This document shows, in pieces, positions 9,154-17,737 of a stretch of DNA of 64,000 bases. Origin of the DNA: DASPMP01 sp035758925 (GTDB lineage Bacteria > Gemmatimonadota > Gemmatimonadetes > Gemmatimonadales > Gemmatimonadaceae). The translations under genes and the position numbers were made by a program. Position 1 is the first letter of the stretch. Each line of letters begins with the position of its first letter. The DNA is taken from NCBI GenBank assembly GCA_035758925.1, contig DASTVV010000113.1:1-64000 (forward strand). The letters are read 5' to 3'. The notes under the pieces were generated by a model. It was given only the letters and a program-made list of their open reading frames with translations, did no database searches and was not told the origin of the DNA.

Positions 9154-9843
9154 TTACGCAGCAGTCGAGCCAGCGTTCCGCGCACGAAACACCACGATTG
9201 CAGCCCCGACGATGGCGATCGCGGCGAACGAAAACCATTGGACTGCGTAGCTCAGGTGCGGGCCGTTGTCGAGCGCCGGCATGGGCAGCCGCGCCGGTGT
9301 CGAGACGGACATCGAGTCCTGCGAAACGAGATACAGCGGCGCGACCGGATAGCTGAACAGCTCGCGCACGCCGCCAACCGTCAGCGTTCTGAGCTTCCGC
9401 TCTCCCGAGGCTCGAGCTGGTTGGCCCGGAGGAATCGCCAGAACGTAGCCGCGAAAGTCCGTGCGGGCCTCGCGCCAGCGCGAGAGATCCGCGCTGGCGG
9501 CATCCGGCGCGTACACCCAGCCACGAATCACGATCACGGCCGTGTCGCTGCCGGCGCGTCGCACCGGCGTCAGGATGTAGACGCCAGGCGATCCATTGTG
9601 CGATCTGCCCGTGAGCACCACTTCACGCTCGTAGTCCGGAGTGCCCGACAGGCGCGCACGGCGAAATGCAGCCGAGTCCGGCAGCTGCTCGAACGGCGCC
9701 TCGAGCTCGGCGAGCCGCGTGGTGAGTGCGGCGTTGCGCGCCTGGCGTGCGCGCAGTCGATCGAGCTGCCAGAAGCCGAGCCGAACGAACAGAGCCGCCA
9801 GGACCGCCGCCAGCGCGGCGAACGCCAGGATTCTCCGAGTCAC
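9154..9843 (-). CDS. SURF1 family cytochrome oxidase assembly protein
   Basis: 229 aa with a TM helix at each end (about 5-22 and 200-220) around a periplasmic domain, the classic SURF1 topology. Hallmarks are LGFWQLDRL after TM1, ILTPVRRAG and VIRGWVYAPD in the middle, and HLSYAVQWFSFA entering TM2. SURF1 helps insert heme a into cytochrome c oxidase subunit I. The gene starts 6 bp after the preceding His-rich membrane protein gene, so it is probably the last gene of that coupled operon. No oxidase structural gene lies in the window. Confidence 0.92.
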   Translation of the reverse strand: MTRRILAFAALAAVLAALFVRLGFWQLDRLRARQARNAALTTRLAELEAPFEQLPDSAAFRRARLSGTPDYEREVVLTGRSHNGSPGVYILTPVRRAGSDTAVIVIRGWVYAPDAASADLSRWREARTDFRGYVLAIPPGQPARASGERKLRTLTVGGVRELFSYPVAPLYLVSQDSMSVSTPARLPMPALDNGPHLSYAVQWFSFAAIAIVGAAIVVFRARNAGSTAA

Positions 9844-9849
9844 GCCCGC

Positions 9850-11373
9850 CTAGCGCGCCGTCGGCGGCTCAGCGACGCTGGCGGCGAAGGCACCCGTCAG
9901 CACACGGCCGTCGCGCTTCACCTGAACGAACAAGCGATAGTCGCCAGCTTTGGGAAAGGCGTACGGAAACTCCACTTCGGAAGGCGGCGCTGCCTCCTGT
10001 ATCCGAATGTGGAGGTCATGAGACGAAAGCCTCAGCCTGCCCGCCTGGTTTGTATCGCCACGATCGCGCGCGATGAATGCTTCCTGGGCGGCTGTCGTCA
10101 CGGTGCCCATCGGGTGAAGATGAACGAAGACGGCGCCATCCGTCCGAGTGACGACCCCGTGCGCGGACATGCCGAGATATCGCTCGAGCAGCGCCGGCTT
10201 CCCGGCTGGATCGCGGACCGACACTCGGATGCTGATCTCCCGTCCCGCCTGGAGTGGCGCATCGGGAAGGAAGGTGACTCTCATCGTGGAGCCATCCGGG
10301 AGCGCGACCGACTGTGTGTGTGACGCCTCGCCCACGAACCACGCGTCGTCCGGGTCCACCGACGCGGTGTCGCATCCGCCACGATTCGACCGACAATCGC
10401 TGCGCGAAATCGACGAGGAATCGAGCGAGAGGCTTCCCACCAACGTGCGCTCGAAGCCCGTCTCGTGCACAACATCGCCATAAACGTGGTACCGGCCCGG
10501 CGGCAGCGCCGGCAGCCGTGTCTCGAGCTTCGGGATCGCCGACGTGTCGAGCCGCACCGGATGGAGGTGCGCAAAGGCACCGGCATCGTCCGCCCGAATG
10601 ACGAAGAGATGCATGAGCTTTCCGTGATCCGGGATCAACGCCGATGCGCGACGTGGCGGCTGCCAGAGCGTGTCGGTGAGCGCGACATCGAGAATGTTGC
10701 CAGTGCGGGTGAGCTCCAGCGGTGACGGGCGATAGAGCGTGAGCTGGTAGTCGCGATCGACTGCACCCCACCAACGCGCGCCTCCCGCCACGGCCAACGC
10801 CACGATGGGCAGCGCCATCGCGGCTGCCCGACGGGCGCGACGCACGCGCGACTGATCAAGTCCAGCGGCCTCGTCGACCAGACTTTCGCCGGCCGCTTTG
10901 TAAACGATGTTGACGAGCCCGGCGCACAGGACGACAGCGAGCAGCGCAAGCAGCGCCCCGAGTCCCGGGCTCATCGCAAGCCGACCCGTTGCTACCGACG
11001 CAACGGGTACGAGCACGCTCGCGCGTCCGCGCGCGCCGTCGACGCTGACGTCCACGGTGTACGCGCCGCGGGCCATCAGCCACAGCGATCCTTCGAAGGT
11101 TCCTGTCGTTCCGGCCAGGGCACGTGCCGGATCCGCCGACGGCGCGCCGCGTGAGCCCGCACGCCAGAACACGGGCCGGATGGCGACGCTGCGGACATCG
11201 GCCGGAGCACGGACGGTCACACGCGCTACGCCGGGCACGACTTCCGGCGGCCGAACCACCACACGCAGGTCGTAGGGTCCGGCGCGCCCGGTAAAGAATA
11301 CGTCCGGTGATCCCACGTGCGCCGAGCTGACGATCACGAGGAAAGCCAGCGCCGCCGTCTTTACAAGTTTCAC
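9850..11373 (-). CDS. membrane-anchored protein with FixH/YtkA-like and His-rich extracytoplasmic domains
   Basis: 507 aa. I place the start at GTG 11373, overlapping the stop of the upstream gene as GTGA; the longer frame would be antisense-like junk. Order of parts: N-terminal signal/TM (about 3-18), an Ig-like domain (about 25-120) resembling FixH/YtkA-type domains, TM about 135-160, TM about 185-200, then a large periplasmic part. That part carries two similar His-rich motifs, HGKLMHLFVI...FAHLHPV and SAHGVVTR...FVHLHPMG, which look like metal-binding loops (copper is a guess). The coupled multi-TM partner and SURF1 suggest a role in respiratory metal or heme handling. Function not established. 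Confidence 0.7.
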   Translation of the reverse strand: MKLVKTAALAFLVIVSSAHVGSPDVFFTGRAGPYDLRVVVRPPEVVPGVARVTVRAPADVRSVAIRPVFWRAGSRGAPSADPARALAGTTGTFEGSLWLMARGAYTVDVSVDGARGRASVLVPVASVATGRLAMSPGLGALLALLAVVLCAGLVNIVYKAAGESLVDEAAGLDQSRVRRARRAAAMALPIVALAVAGGARWWGAVDRDYQLTLYRPSPLELTRTGNILDVALTDTLWQPPRRASALIPDHGKLMHLFVIRADDAGAFAHLHPVRLDTSAIPKLETRLPALPPGRYHVYGDVVHETGFERTLVGSLSLDSSSISRSDCRSNRGGCDTASVDPDDAWFVGEASHTQSVALPDGSTMRVTFLPDAPLQAGREISIRVSVRDPAGKPALLERYLGMSAHGVVTRTDGAVFVHLHPMGTVTTAAQEAFIARDRGDTNQAGRLRLSSHDLHIRIQEAAPPSEVEFPYAFPKAGDYRLFVQVKRDGRVLTGAFAASVAEPPTAR

Positions 11374-12554
11374 CGGCGGACCCTGGTCATCCACTCGCCG
11401 AACCAGATACCGAGGTAGCTGGACACGGTGCCCAGCACGAGCGCCCACGCCAGATGGGCGCCGAGCGGCCATTCCCCGGGTTCCAACGGAACCCAGCTGC
11501 GGCTGAACTCCACGCCGGTGGGAGACATCCAATACACGAAGTTGTCGGCGTTGAAGAACGCGTTGCGAGCCGCCGGTGTCATCAGGAAGGATGCGAACGG
11601 CCACTGTACCGCGATGAACAACAGCAGGAAGGTCACCGCGAGGATCGGCGCGAGCACCAGCGGCCGAAACGTCAGGCGCTCCATGATGATGTCGATTCCA
11701 ATTGCGGGCACGATCACGAGGACGGGAAAGGCCATTCCCACCATGTGGGTAATCGGCTGATAGATGGGGCCCAGCTTGGGTGTCGCCGGGAAGAGTTGTA
11801 TCGCCCACATCAGCACGAGCATGATTCCCATGAAGATGCCCGCGGTGAGCGTTCCGGCCCACTTGAGCCGGGACGAGCGCGTCATCATCACGATCGCCAT
11901 TGGATACGCCAGCATCGAGGCGCGATAGAATTGCCCACCGTGCATCATGTTCTTGCCGCTGTACTCCGTGAGCATGATGGCGCGATCCATCAACAGCAGC
12001 GCTCCCGCGACGAGCAGCAGCCAGGTGGCCACCCTCTGTTGTGTGCCTCCACGGTTCTGGGCCGCGAGCGACAACAGCAGCGCTCCGACACAAATGGCGC
12101 CGATGCCGAGCGCCAGCACCGCGTGCGGCGGGCTGATGATGCGAACGTCCAGCCCATACGCATTGTGCCACCAATTGTCGAACGGCGCGGACGTCAGCAT
12201 CGCGGCACAGCCCCAGATGCAGACCCACGCTCCCAGCGGCGCGCGGAACCCCCAGAAGCGCACGGACGCATCGCGAGCGGCCACGTCGTTCCCGAACGTC
12301 GTGCGGAGCGCGACCAGTCCGGACGCGAGTCCTGCCGTCAGTCCGCCGGCCTGGATGAGCAAATGCGCCGGCGTCCAGAAGGTGTCGCGGCCGATGGACA
12401 TGTGCCACGAGATGTCCCAGTACACGCCGATCATCACACAGACCGCGGCGACGACGACGGTCGGCGCGAGCCAGGGAAACGGGCCGCTGGCCGCGACCGC
12501 GGAATCAGGCCGACTGGCGAAATTCGGCGCTGTCTGCCGGAGAAGGGTGGCCAT
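11370..12554 (-). CDS. multi-pass membrane protein, His/Trp-rich, unknown function
   Basis: 394 aa from ATG 12554 (TGATG overlap with the DUF72 stop). About ten hydrophobic helices. Many His residues lie in or next to helices: YWDISWHMS, WTPAHLL, FDNWWHNAYG, SPPHAVLALG, NMMHGGQFYR and ITHMVGM. This pattern resembles heme- or copper-binding membrane proteins, but I do not recognise a named family. It overlaps the downstream His-rich protein gene by GTGA, so the two are probably made in fixed ratio and may form a complex. SURF1 follows in the same operon. Confidence 0.7.
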   Translation of the reverse strand: MATLLRQTAPNFASRPDSAVAASGPFPWLAPTVVVAAVCVMIGVYWDISWHMSIGRDTFWTPAHLLIQAGGLTAGLASGLVALRTTFGNDVAARDASVRFWGFRAPLGAWVCIWGCAAMLTSAPFDNWWHNAYGLDVRIISPPHAVLALGIGAICVGALLLSLAAQNRGGTQQRVATWLLLVAGALLLMDRAIMLTEYSGKNMMHGGQFYRASMLAYPMAIVMMTRSSRLKWAGTLTAGIFMGIMLVLMWAIQLFPATPKLGPIYQPITHMVGMAFPVLVIVPAIGIDIIMERLTFRPLVLAPILAVTFLLLFIAVQWPFASFLMTPAARNAFFNADNFVYWMSPTGVEFSRSWVPLEPGEWPLGAHLAWALVLGTVSSYLGIWFGEWMTRVRR

Positions 12555-13363
12555 CAGAAAAGCGTCATCTGCTCGCCAAGCTGCTCGGGGTCCACGGGCG
12601 AGAGGTTCAGCAGACGCTGGAGCTCGCGCGCCGAGGCCGGCGAGTGGCCCGCGAAGTGATTGTTGAAGTAACCGTACACGGTTCGCCCGCGCGGCGCGAG
12701 GTGCGAGATCACGCCCGCCCACAGCTCCAGCTCACGCGAGCGATCGATCTGGATGCGGGAATAATCCACGATTTCGCGGTCGGCACCCATCCATCGGATG
12801 TACACGAAGTCCGCGGTGGGCCGCTCGGCGAGTGCCAGCATTTGCTTCCTGGGAATCCAGCGCGCGTCGGTGAGCGTCAAGGCGACGTTGTGCTCCGAGA
12901 GCAGCGCGATGACGCCGTCGTGAATCCAGTCCTTGTCACGGAACTCGATCGCAAAGGCCATGTCGTCCGGCAATGTCGGCAGGAACTTCGCCAACGCGGG
13001 CAGATTGTTCGGGTGAAAGTCGGGACCGAGCTGGATGAGGATCGGCCCGAGCTTGTCCTCCAGCTCGCGCGCGCGGTCGAAGAACTCCTTCGCCTGATCC
13101 TGGACGTCGCGAAAGCGGCGCTCGTGCGTGATTTCCTGCGGCATCTTGAGCGCGAAGAGAAATCCGGGCGGTGTGCGCTGCGCCCACGACCGAATGGTCC
13201 GGGACGGCGGAACCGCGTAGAACGTGGAATCCACTTCCACGGTGTCGAAGGCACGCGAGTAGACCTGCAGGAAATCGACGACCTTGGTGTTCTCGGGATA
13301 GAAGGGACCCACCCACGCGTCGTAGTTCCATCCCTGCGTGCCGAGTCGAATCGAGCCGGGCAT
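12554..13363 (-). CDS. DUF72 family protein (YecE-like)
   Basis: 269 aa. The DUF72 TIM-barrel is recognised by RLGTQGWNYDAWVGPFYP at the N-terminus, DTVEVDSTFYAVP, FALKMPQEITHERRF, QLGPDFHPN and the C-terminal TVYGYFNNHFAGHSP. E. coli YecE belongs here; biochemical function is unknown. It opens the minus-strand operon that continues into the multi-TM protein, the His-rich protein and SURF1, though a functional link to these is not obvious. It is divergent from the glycine-zipper gene at 13442, with 78 bp between. Confidence 0.9.
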   Translation of the reverse strand: MPGSIRLGTQGWNYDAWVGPFYPENTKVVDFLQVYSRAFDTVEVDSTFYAVPPSRTIRSWAQRTPPGFLFALKMPQEITHERRFRDVQDQAKEFFDRARELEDKLGPILIQLGPDFHPNNLPALAKFLPTLPDDMAFAIEFRDKDWIHDGVIALLSEHNVALTLTDARWIPRKQMLALAERPTADFVYIRWMGADREIVDYSRIQIDRSRELELWAGVISHLAPRGRTVYGYFNNHFAGHSPASARELQRLLNLSPVDPEQLGEQMTLF

Positions 13364-13441
13364 GACTCAATGGGGTTTGCGCCGCGGCGAAAGTCAAGCG
13401 CGCCAAGGGCTGGTCTCGATCTTGCTTTTTCCCGCTTCTCC

Positions 13442-13936
13442 ATGCGCAGAAACGAGAGCGGTCCGAGCACCGCCGATCATGTGGGTCAGGCGGCTGGCGG
13501 TATCACCGGCGTCGTCGCGGGCGCCGCGATCGGCGCGACCGCGGGCCCGGTTGGTGTTCTGCTCGGCGGCATCGCCGGTGCCATCGGCGGCTGGTGGAGC
13601 GGCCGCGCCATCGCGGAGGCCGCCGAGGACATCACGGAGGCCGACAACGCCTATTACCGAGCCGACTACGAGCGACGCGCGACGCCCCGCGAAGGTTATG
13701 AGGAGGCTGTGGCCGCGTACTACCTCGGCGACGTCGCATCCGCGAATCCCGAGTACGCGGACCGCTCATTCGATGACGTCGAGGCCGACCTGTCGCGCGG
13801 ATGGTGTGCGAGCCAACCGGCGCACGCTGAGTGGGCGCGCATGCGGTGCTACGCGTCCGTTGGATTCGAGCACGGACGCGAACGGCGCTGCCGGCAAAGG
13901 AACGACGACACCCCTCATCCGAATTCTGCGAATTGA
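13442..13936 (+). CDS. glycine-zipper protein, hypothetical
   Basis: 164 aa. Residues 15-60 form a Gly/Ala-rich hydrophobic segment (GGITGVVAGAAIGATAGPVG, then LLGGIAGAIGG) typical of glycine-zipper membrane or envelope proteins. The remainder is acidic and Tyr-rich (TEADNAYYRADYERR, EEAVAAYYLGDVA). The ATG at 13442 is chosen because the same frame upstream is antisense to the DUF72 gene. The last residues (DDTPHPNSAN) and the stop codon are encoded by one arm of a dispersed palindromic repeat (13916-14022), so the native C-terminus may have been replaced by repeat insertion. Function unknown. Confidence 0.7.
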   Translation: MRRNESGPSTADHVGQAAGGITGVVAGAAIGATAGPVGVLLGGIAGAIGGWWSGRAIAEAAEDITEADNAYYRADYERRATPREGYEEAVAAYYLGDVASANPEYADRSFDDVEADLSRGWCASQPAHAEWARMRCYASVGFEHGRERRCRQRNDDTPHPNSAN

Positions 13937-14022
13937 CACGAATAGCGCCGGCCGCAAACCGGGTCCGTCGCGCAAGCCGTGATTCGGATCAAGTTCGTGC
14001 AGTCATTCGAGTGATTCGGGTG
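13916..14022. repeat. dispersed CGAAT-type imperfect palindrome (copy 1)
   Basis: The left arm CATCCGAATTCTGCGAATTG (13916-13935) and the reverse complement of the right arm, CACCCGAATCACTCGAATGA (14022-14003), are related to each other and to the copy at 27031. The arms overlap the 3' ends of two convergent genes and supply both stop codons. Confidence 0.7.
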
Positions 14023-14416
14023 AGTTGTTTCCCTTTCGCAGCAGCTTGAGGCCCTCCCGCGTTTCAGGCAGCGAATACTCGTTGCGCTTGAGGATGCCCA
14101 CACCACGCTGCACCAGCCACAGTCCCGCCGCGATCTCGAGGGCCGCGGTGAGCAGCGCGCCAATCCAGTAGTGGCCGTACGCGATGCGACCGAACAGCGT
14201 CGCGAAAAACAGCGTGAACGCCACGAGCATGACCACCGCCACTCCGAACGCCAGCGCCAGCCAGATGGCACCCTTCCCCACTCGACCGAGCGCCTCGGCG
14301 CTCTCGAGCTTCGCCAGGTGCACTTCGTCCCCAACCAACCGCCGGGAATCGTCGGTGAGCTGGCGGACCAGTTCGATCACGCTTTTGTCGCTGTCGACGG
14401 GAACGCGTTGCGCCAT
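14003..14416 (-). CDS. phage holin family / YqjE-like membrane protein
   Basis: 137 aa with two TM helices (about 52-75 and 82-102) after an amphipathic N-terminal helix (VIELVRQLTDDSRRLVGDEV). This matches the Phage_holin_3_6 (PF07332, YqjE/DUF1469) family. The name is historical: these are usually chromosomal stress-associated membrane proteins, and no phage genes surround it. The final residues (NNSPESLE) and the stop codon come from the right arm of the palindromic repeat shared with the convergent glycine-zipper gene. Confidence 0.82.
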   Translation of the reverse strand: MAQRVPVDSDKSVIELVRQLTDDSRRLVGDEVHLAKLESAEALGRVGKGAIWLALAFGVAVVMLVAFTLFFATLFGRIAYGHYWIGALLTAALEIAAGLWLVQRGVGILKRNEYSLPETREGLKLLRKGNNSPESLE

Positions 14417-14452
14417 AAGTCCTCGGCGGGACTACGCGCAAGCCGCGCGCCG

Positions 14453-15175
14453 TCAGCGAGCCGATCGCGAACGCGTCGCGCGTGCCCCTGGCGCTACCAG
14501 GATCTGCGACGCGAGGCCGGTGCCGATCGTTCGGCTCGTGTCCTTGAGGCGAAGGGCAATCGGGCCCTCGAACGGCTCGCGCGCGATGACCTGTATCGAG
14601 GCCCCCGGTACGATGCCGAGCTCGGCCAGGTAGCGCAGGCGCTCCGCGTCGTCGTCGCTGACGCGCTCCACGCGCGCGACGTCGCCCGGCATCAGGTCCG
14701 AGAGCTTCACGACGGACCGCTCCTCCAGCGTGCCGTCGCGGCTCGGGATCGGCGCACCGTGCGGATCAGTCGCCGGCTCACCAATGGCCTCGGCCATGCG
14801 ATCGATCAGCTCGTCGGACGCTGCGTGCTCCAATCGTTCGGCTTCGTCGTGAACCCGGTCCCACGAGTACCCGAGCGCCGACGTCAAATAGGCCTCGATG
14901 ACGCGATGGCGGCGCAGCGTCTTGAGCGCGGCACGTCGGCCGGCGGCTGTGAGCCGCGCGCCGTGATATCGCTCGTGCCTGATGAGACCCAGTCGCGCCA
15001 ATCGGCGAATCATTCCGCTCACCGACGCCGGGGCGATGCCCAGCAGCCGCGCGATGGCGTTCGTCTCGGCCGGCTCGCCCGAGCGCTCCAGCTCGTAGAT
15101 GGCCTTGAGATAGTCCTCGACCGGACCAGTGAGCTCGACGTTCGGAGCGGACTTCGGCGCCCGCGATGCCGTCAT
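14453..15175 (-). CDS. mntR: DtxR/MntR family metal-dependent transcriptional regulator
   Basis: 240 aa. Winged HTH at about residues 16-75 (EDYLKAIYELE, then IAPASVSGMIRRLARLGLI), the metal-binding/dimerisation domain with RHRVIEAYLTSALGYSW, DRVHDEAERLEHAASDELI, and a C-terminal FeoA/SH3-like domain (LSDLMPGDVARVERV). Third gene of the mntH-USP-mntR operon, overlapping the USP stop by ATGA. By family it represses metal-uptake genes when Mn2+ or Fe2+ is replete; the mntH partner and the palindrome at 17057 favour Mn2+ and autoregulation (inference). The symbol is assigned from context. Confidence 0.9.
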   Translation of the reverse strand: MTASRAPKSAPNVELTGPVEDYLKAIYELERSGEPAETNAIARLLGIAPASVSGMIRRLARLGLIRHERYHGARLTAAGRRAALKTLRRHRVIEAYLTSALGYSWDRVHDEAERLEHAASDELIDRMAEAIGEPATDPHGAPIPSRDGTLEERSVVKLSDLMPGDVARVERVSDDDAERLRYLAELGIVPGASIQVIAREPFEGPIALRLKDTSRTIGTGLASQILVAPGARATRSRSAR

Positions 15176-15660
15176 TGCTGTGGCGTCTCCCGGCTGGAGC
15201 GTCTGGCGCGCCGTTCCTGTGTCTCACGGTCGAGCTCGGACACCCCACGAACGAGCAGCACCGGCACGCGCGTGATATGCCGGACTTCGTTGGCCACGCT
15301 GCCGTACAGCACGTCCTTGACGAACTGGTGGCCGTGTGTGGACATGGCGATGAGGTCGCAGTGCTCCCGCTCTGCGGCCTGTGCGATCTCACGGGAGGGT
15401 TCGCCACCCGCCAGGATCCCGTCGACGTCGATGCCGTCCTGTTCGAGATCGTCGCTGAGCTGCTCCAGGTAGACGCGATCCTCGCGCATCTCTTCCGATT
15501 CACGCAGCTGGAGCTGCCTGGCGTTTCTCGCCGCCCACCCGTCGGCGACGTGAATCAGCACGACCGACGCACCGCACAGCTTGGCGAGCCCGCGCACGTG
15601 CTGCAGAATCGCTTCGTCGTACGGCGAGTTCTCGACAGGCACGAGAATGCGCTTGTACAT
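15172..15660 (-). CDS. universal stress protein UspA family
   Basis: 162 aa from ATG 15660 (MYKRILVPVENSPYDE), which forms TGATG with the mntH stop. The USP alpha/beta fold is shown by the N-terminal ILVPVENS strand, the CDLIAMSTHGH motif with the ATP-binding loop THGHQFVKDVLYGSVANEV, and the final VPVLLVRG strand. The C-terminal tail is Arg-rich. It sits between the Mn transporter and its regulator, so it may adjust transporter output during metal or oxidative stress; no direct evidence. Confidence 0.9.
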   Translation of the reverse strand: MYKRILVPVENSPYDEAILQHVRGLAKLCGASVVLIHVADGWAARNARQLQLRESEEMREDRVYLEQLSDDLEQDGIDVDGILAGGEPSREIAQAAEREHCDLIAMSTHGHQFVKDVLYGSVANEVRHITRVPVLLVRGVSELDRETQERRARRSSRETPQQ

Positions 15661-17039
15661 CAGGTCAGCCAGCCCTTGAAGGTCTGAAACAGCAGCCACC
15701 CATTGAGCGACGCAATGATGAAGGCAACGCTGTACGCAAGCGCCTTCACCCATCCGTGGTTGGCAAACGCGCCCATCTTGGCGCGATCAGACGTGAACAT
15801 CACGAGCGGGAAGACCGCGAAGGACAGCTGAAGACTCAGGATCACCTGGCTGAGCACCAGGAGCTTCGCGGTTCCGGATTCGCCATACATAATAGCCGTG
15901 ATGGCCGCGGGAACAATCGCGATTCCGCGGGTGATCAGGCGTCGGAGCCAGGGCCGCAGCCGGATGTTCAGAAAGCCCTCCATGACGATCTGTCCGGCAA
16001 GCGTTCCCGTGAGCGTCGAGTTGAGACCCGAAGCGAGCAGCGCGAGCGCGAAGACCGTACTGGCGCCCGCGCCGAGGAGCGGCGTCAGCAGCTTGTAGGC
16101 GTCCTGAATCTCGGCGACGCCCTGGTTGCCGCTGCCGTGGAAGGTGGCGGCGGCCACGATCAGGATGGCGGCGTTGATGAACAGGGCGAAGCTCAGCGCA
16201 ATCGTGGAGTCGATGAAGGCGAACTTCGTCGCCTCCTTCTTGCCGGACGATGTCTCCTCATACTTGCGCGTCTGCACGATGGACGAGTGCAGATAGAGGT
16301 TGTGCGGCATCACGGTCGCGCCCAGGATTCCGATCGCGATGTACAACATGCTGGGGTTCTTCAGGATTTCGGCCGAGGGCACGAAGCCGCGAGCGATGCC
16401 GCCGACGCTCGGACGCGACAGGATGATCTCGAAGAGGAAGCACGCGCCCACCGTCACGACGAGCGCGATCACGAGCGCCTCGAGCAGGCGGAAGCCCTTG
16501 TTCTGCAGCCAGAGGACGACCATGACGTCGAGCGCCGTGATCGCCACGCCCCACGCGAGCGGAATTCCGAAGAGAAGGTTGAGCGCGATGGCGGCGCCAA
16601 TCACTTCGGCCAGATCGCACGCGGCAATCGCGATCTCGCACAGGATCCAGAGGACGAAGTTCGTCGCGCGCCCGTAGTGATCGCGACACGCCTGAGCCAG
16701 GTCCCGGCCCGTGACGATGCCGAGCTTGAGCGACAGGCCCTGAAGCAGGATCGCCATGAGGTTCGACATCAGGATGACGGTCAGCAGCGTGTAGCCGAAC
16801 GCGGAACCGCCAGCCAGATCCGTCGCCCAGTTGCCGGGATCCATGTAGCCGACCGCGACGAGATACCCCGGACCGGCGAACGCCAGCAGCTTGCGCCACC
16901 AGGCGACGTGCGAGACCGGGATGGTGCGATAGACCTCCGCGAGGCTGGGCGCGACTCGGGCGTGGCGCCAGCCGGACTCGCCCGTCGCCGGCTTCACGGG
17001 AGCTTCCGGTGGTCCGATCTGTATCTGTGGAGTCGCCAT
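15660..17039 (-). CDS. mntH: Nramp family Mn2+/divalent metal transporter
   Basis: 459 aa, about 11 TM helices. Nramp signatures are intact: DPGNWATDLAGG in TM1 (metal-binding Asp and Asn) and GATVMPHNLYLHSS in TM6 (Met and His ligands), with an EVIGAAIAL helix between. It imports Mn2+ with protons across the inner membrane. First gene of an overlapping operon with a USP and a DtxR-type regulator. A 28-bp palindrome at 17057-17084 lies 18 bp upstream of the ATG, ideally placed for repression by the regulator. Confidence 0.95.
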   Translation of the reverse strand: MATPQIQIGPPEAPVKPATGESGWRHARVAPSLAEVYRTIPVSHVAWWRKLLAFAGPGYLVAVGYMDPGNWATDLAGGSAFGYTLLTVILMSNLMAILLQGLSLKLGIVTGRDLAQACRDHYGRATNFVLWILCEIAIAACDLAEVIGAAIALNLLFGIPLAWGVAITALDVMVVLWLQNKGFRLLEALVIALVVTVGACFLFEIILSRPSVGGIARGFVPSAEILKNPSMLYIAIGILGATVMPHNLYLHSSIVQTRKYEETSSGKKEATKFAFIDSTIALSFALFINAAILIVAAATFHGSGNQGVAEIQDAYKLLTPLLGAGASTVFALALLASGLNSTLTGTLAGQIVMEGFLNIRLRPWLRRLITRGIAIVPAAITAIMYGESGTAKLLVLSQVILSLQLSFAVFPLVMFTSDRAKMGAFANHGWVKALAYSVAFIIASLNGWLLFQTFKGWLT

Positions 17040-17056
17040 TGGTTGTCGTGGCTAAA

Positions 17057-17084
17057 CCATAAATTAGGTATGACTAACTTATGG
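17057..17084. promoter_or_regulatory. DtxR/MntR-type operator upstream of mntH
   Basis: The arms CCATAAATTAG and CTAACTTATGG pair at 10 of 11 positions around a 6-bp centre. The inner TTAG-N6-CTAA matches the core of DtxR-family boxes (TTAGGNNAGNCTAACCTAA). It is AT-rich in a GC-rich setting and lies between the Nudix stop and the mntH start, where it would cover the promoter. Confidence 0.75.
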
Positions 17085-17112
17085 AACCGCGCTGCTGGCC
17101 GCAAGACACGCC

Positions 17113-17724
17113 TCAGCCGTTCATCCGCGCGACGAGTTGGCGTAACACCCGTTCCGTGAGCCCCCACACAATGTGAGTGCCATGGGTGAAGGTCTGAACC
17201 TGGCGCTCGACACCGCGCACGGACACCGGTCCGGTTCGCCAGGACGTCCGCTCGCGCAGCGCGGAGATCGGCACCCAGAACGCCGCCGCGACCTCGTGGC
17301 TTTGTACGATTTCCACCTCGGTCGGAACCGCGGCCACGAACGGACGAATGATGATCGGGGGCAGTACCGGTGTCCGGGGACTCAGATCATCGAGCGTCCC
17401 CAGCAGGCGTCCGAGCCGCGACACATCGATGCCGGTCTCTTCGAGTGTCTCGCGCACCGCCGTCTCGGCCAGGTCGCGATCGCCGGGTTCGCGTCGACCT
17501 CCGGGACACGCGACATGGCCGCTCCACGGATCATGCTCGGCCTCGGCGCGCTTGATCAACAGCAGTTCGGGCTCGCCGAGCGCGCCGAGTCGCAGCACCA
17601 CGGCGATGGCGGCCCAGCGCGCCGGGTACGAGGCATCGGGCACCTCCTCCCTGCCGGGCGAATCCCGGAGTGCGCGCGACAGGCGCGCGAGATCCGGGTG
17701 AGCCAGCAGATGGTCGAGCGTCAC
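17113..17724 (-). CDS. Nudix hydrolase, CoA pyrophosphatase-like
   Basis: 203 aa from GTG 17724, 13 bp after the rhodanese stop; an alternative GTG at 17784 would overlap the rhodanese gene by 47 bp. The complete Nudix box is at about residues 79-101: GGRREPGDRDLAETAVRETL followed by EETGI (GX5EX7REUXEEXGU). The preceding LLLIKRAEAEHDPWSGHVACP fits the NudL/CoA diphosphatase subgroup, which splits CoA to phosphopantetheine and 3',5'-ADP. It follows the LD-carboxypeptidase and rhodanese genes on the same strand. Confidence 0.88.
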   Translation of the reverse strand: MTLDHLLAHPDLARLSRALRDSPGREEVPDASYPARWAAIAVVLRLGALGEPELLLIKRAEAEHDPWSGHVACPGGRREPGDRDLAETAVRETLEETGIDVSRLGRLLGTLDDLSPRTPVLPPIIIRPFVAAVPTEVEIVQSHEVAAAFWVPISALRERTSWRTGPVSVRGVERQVQTFTHGTHIVWGLTERVLRQLVARMNG

Positions 17725-17737
17725 GGGACGCGCGACG

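Noticed and set aside
9850..12408. 852-codon reading of the His-rich protein
   Set aside because: The first 345 codons are antisense-like out-of-frame translation of the multi-TM gene; the GTG at 11373 in a GTGA overlap is the credible start.
14003..14416. Prophage remnant suggested by the holin-family protein
   Set aside because: No lysin, integrase, capsid or tail genes nearby; YqjE-like proteins are usual chromosomal genes.
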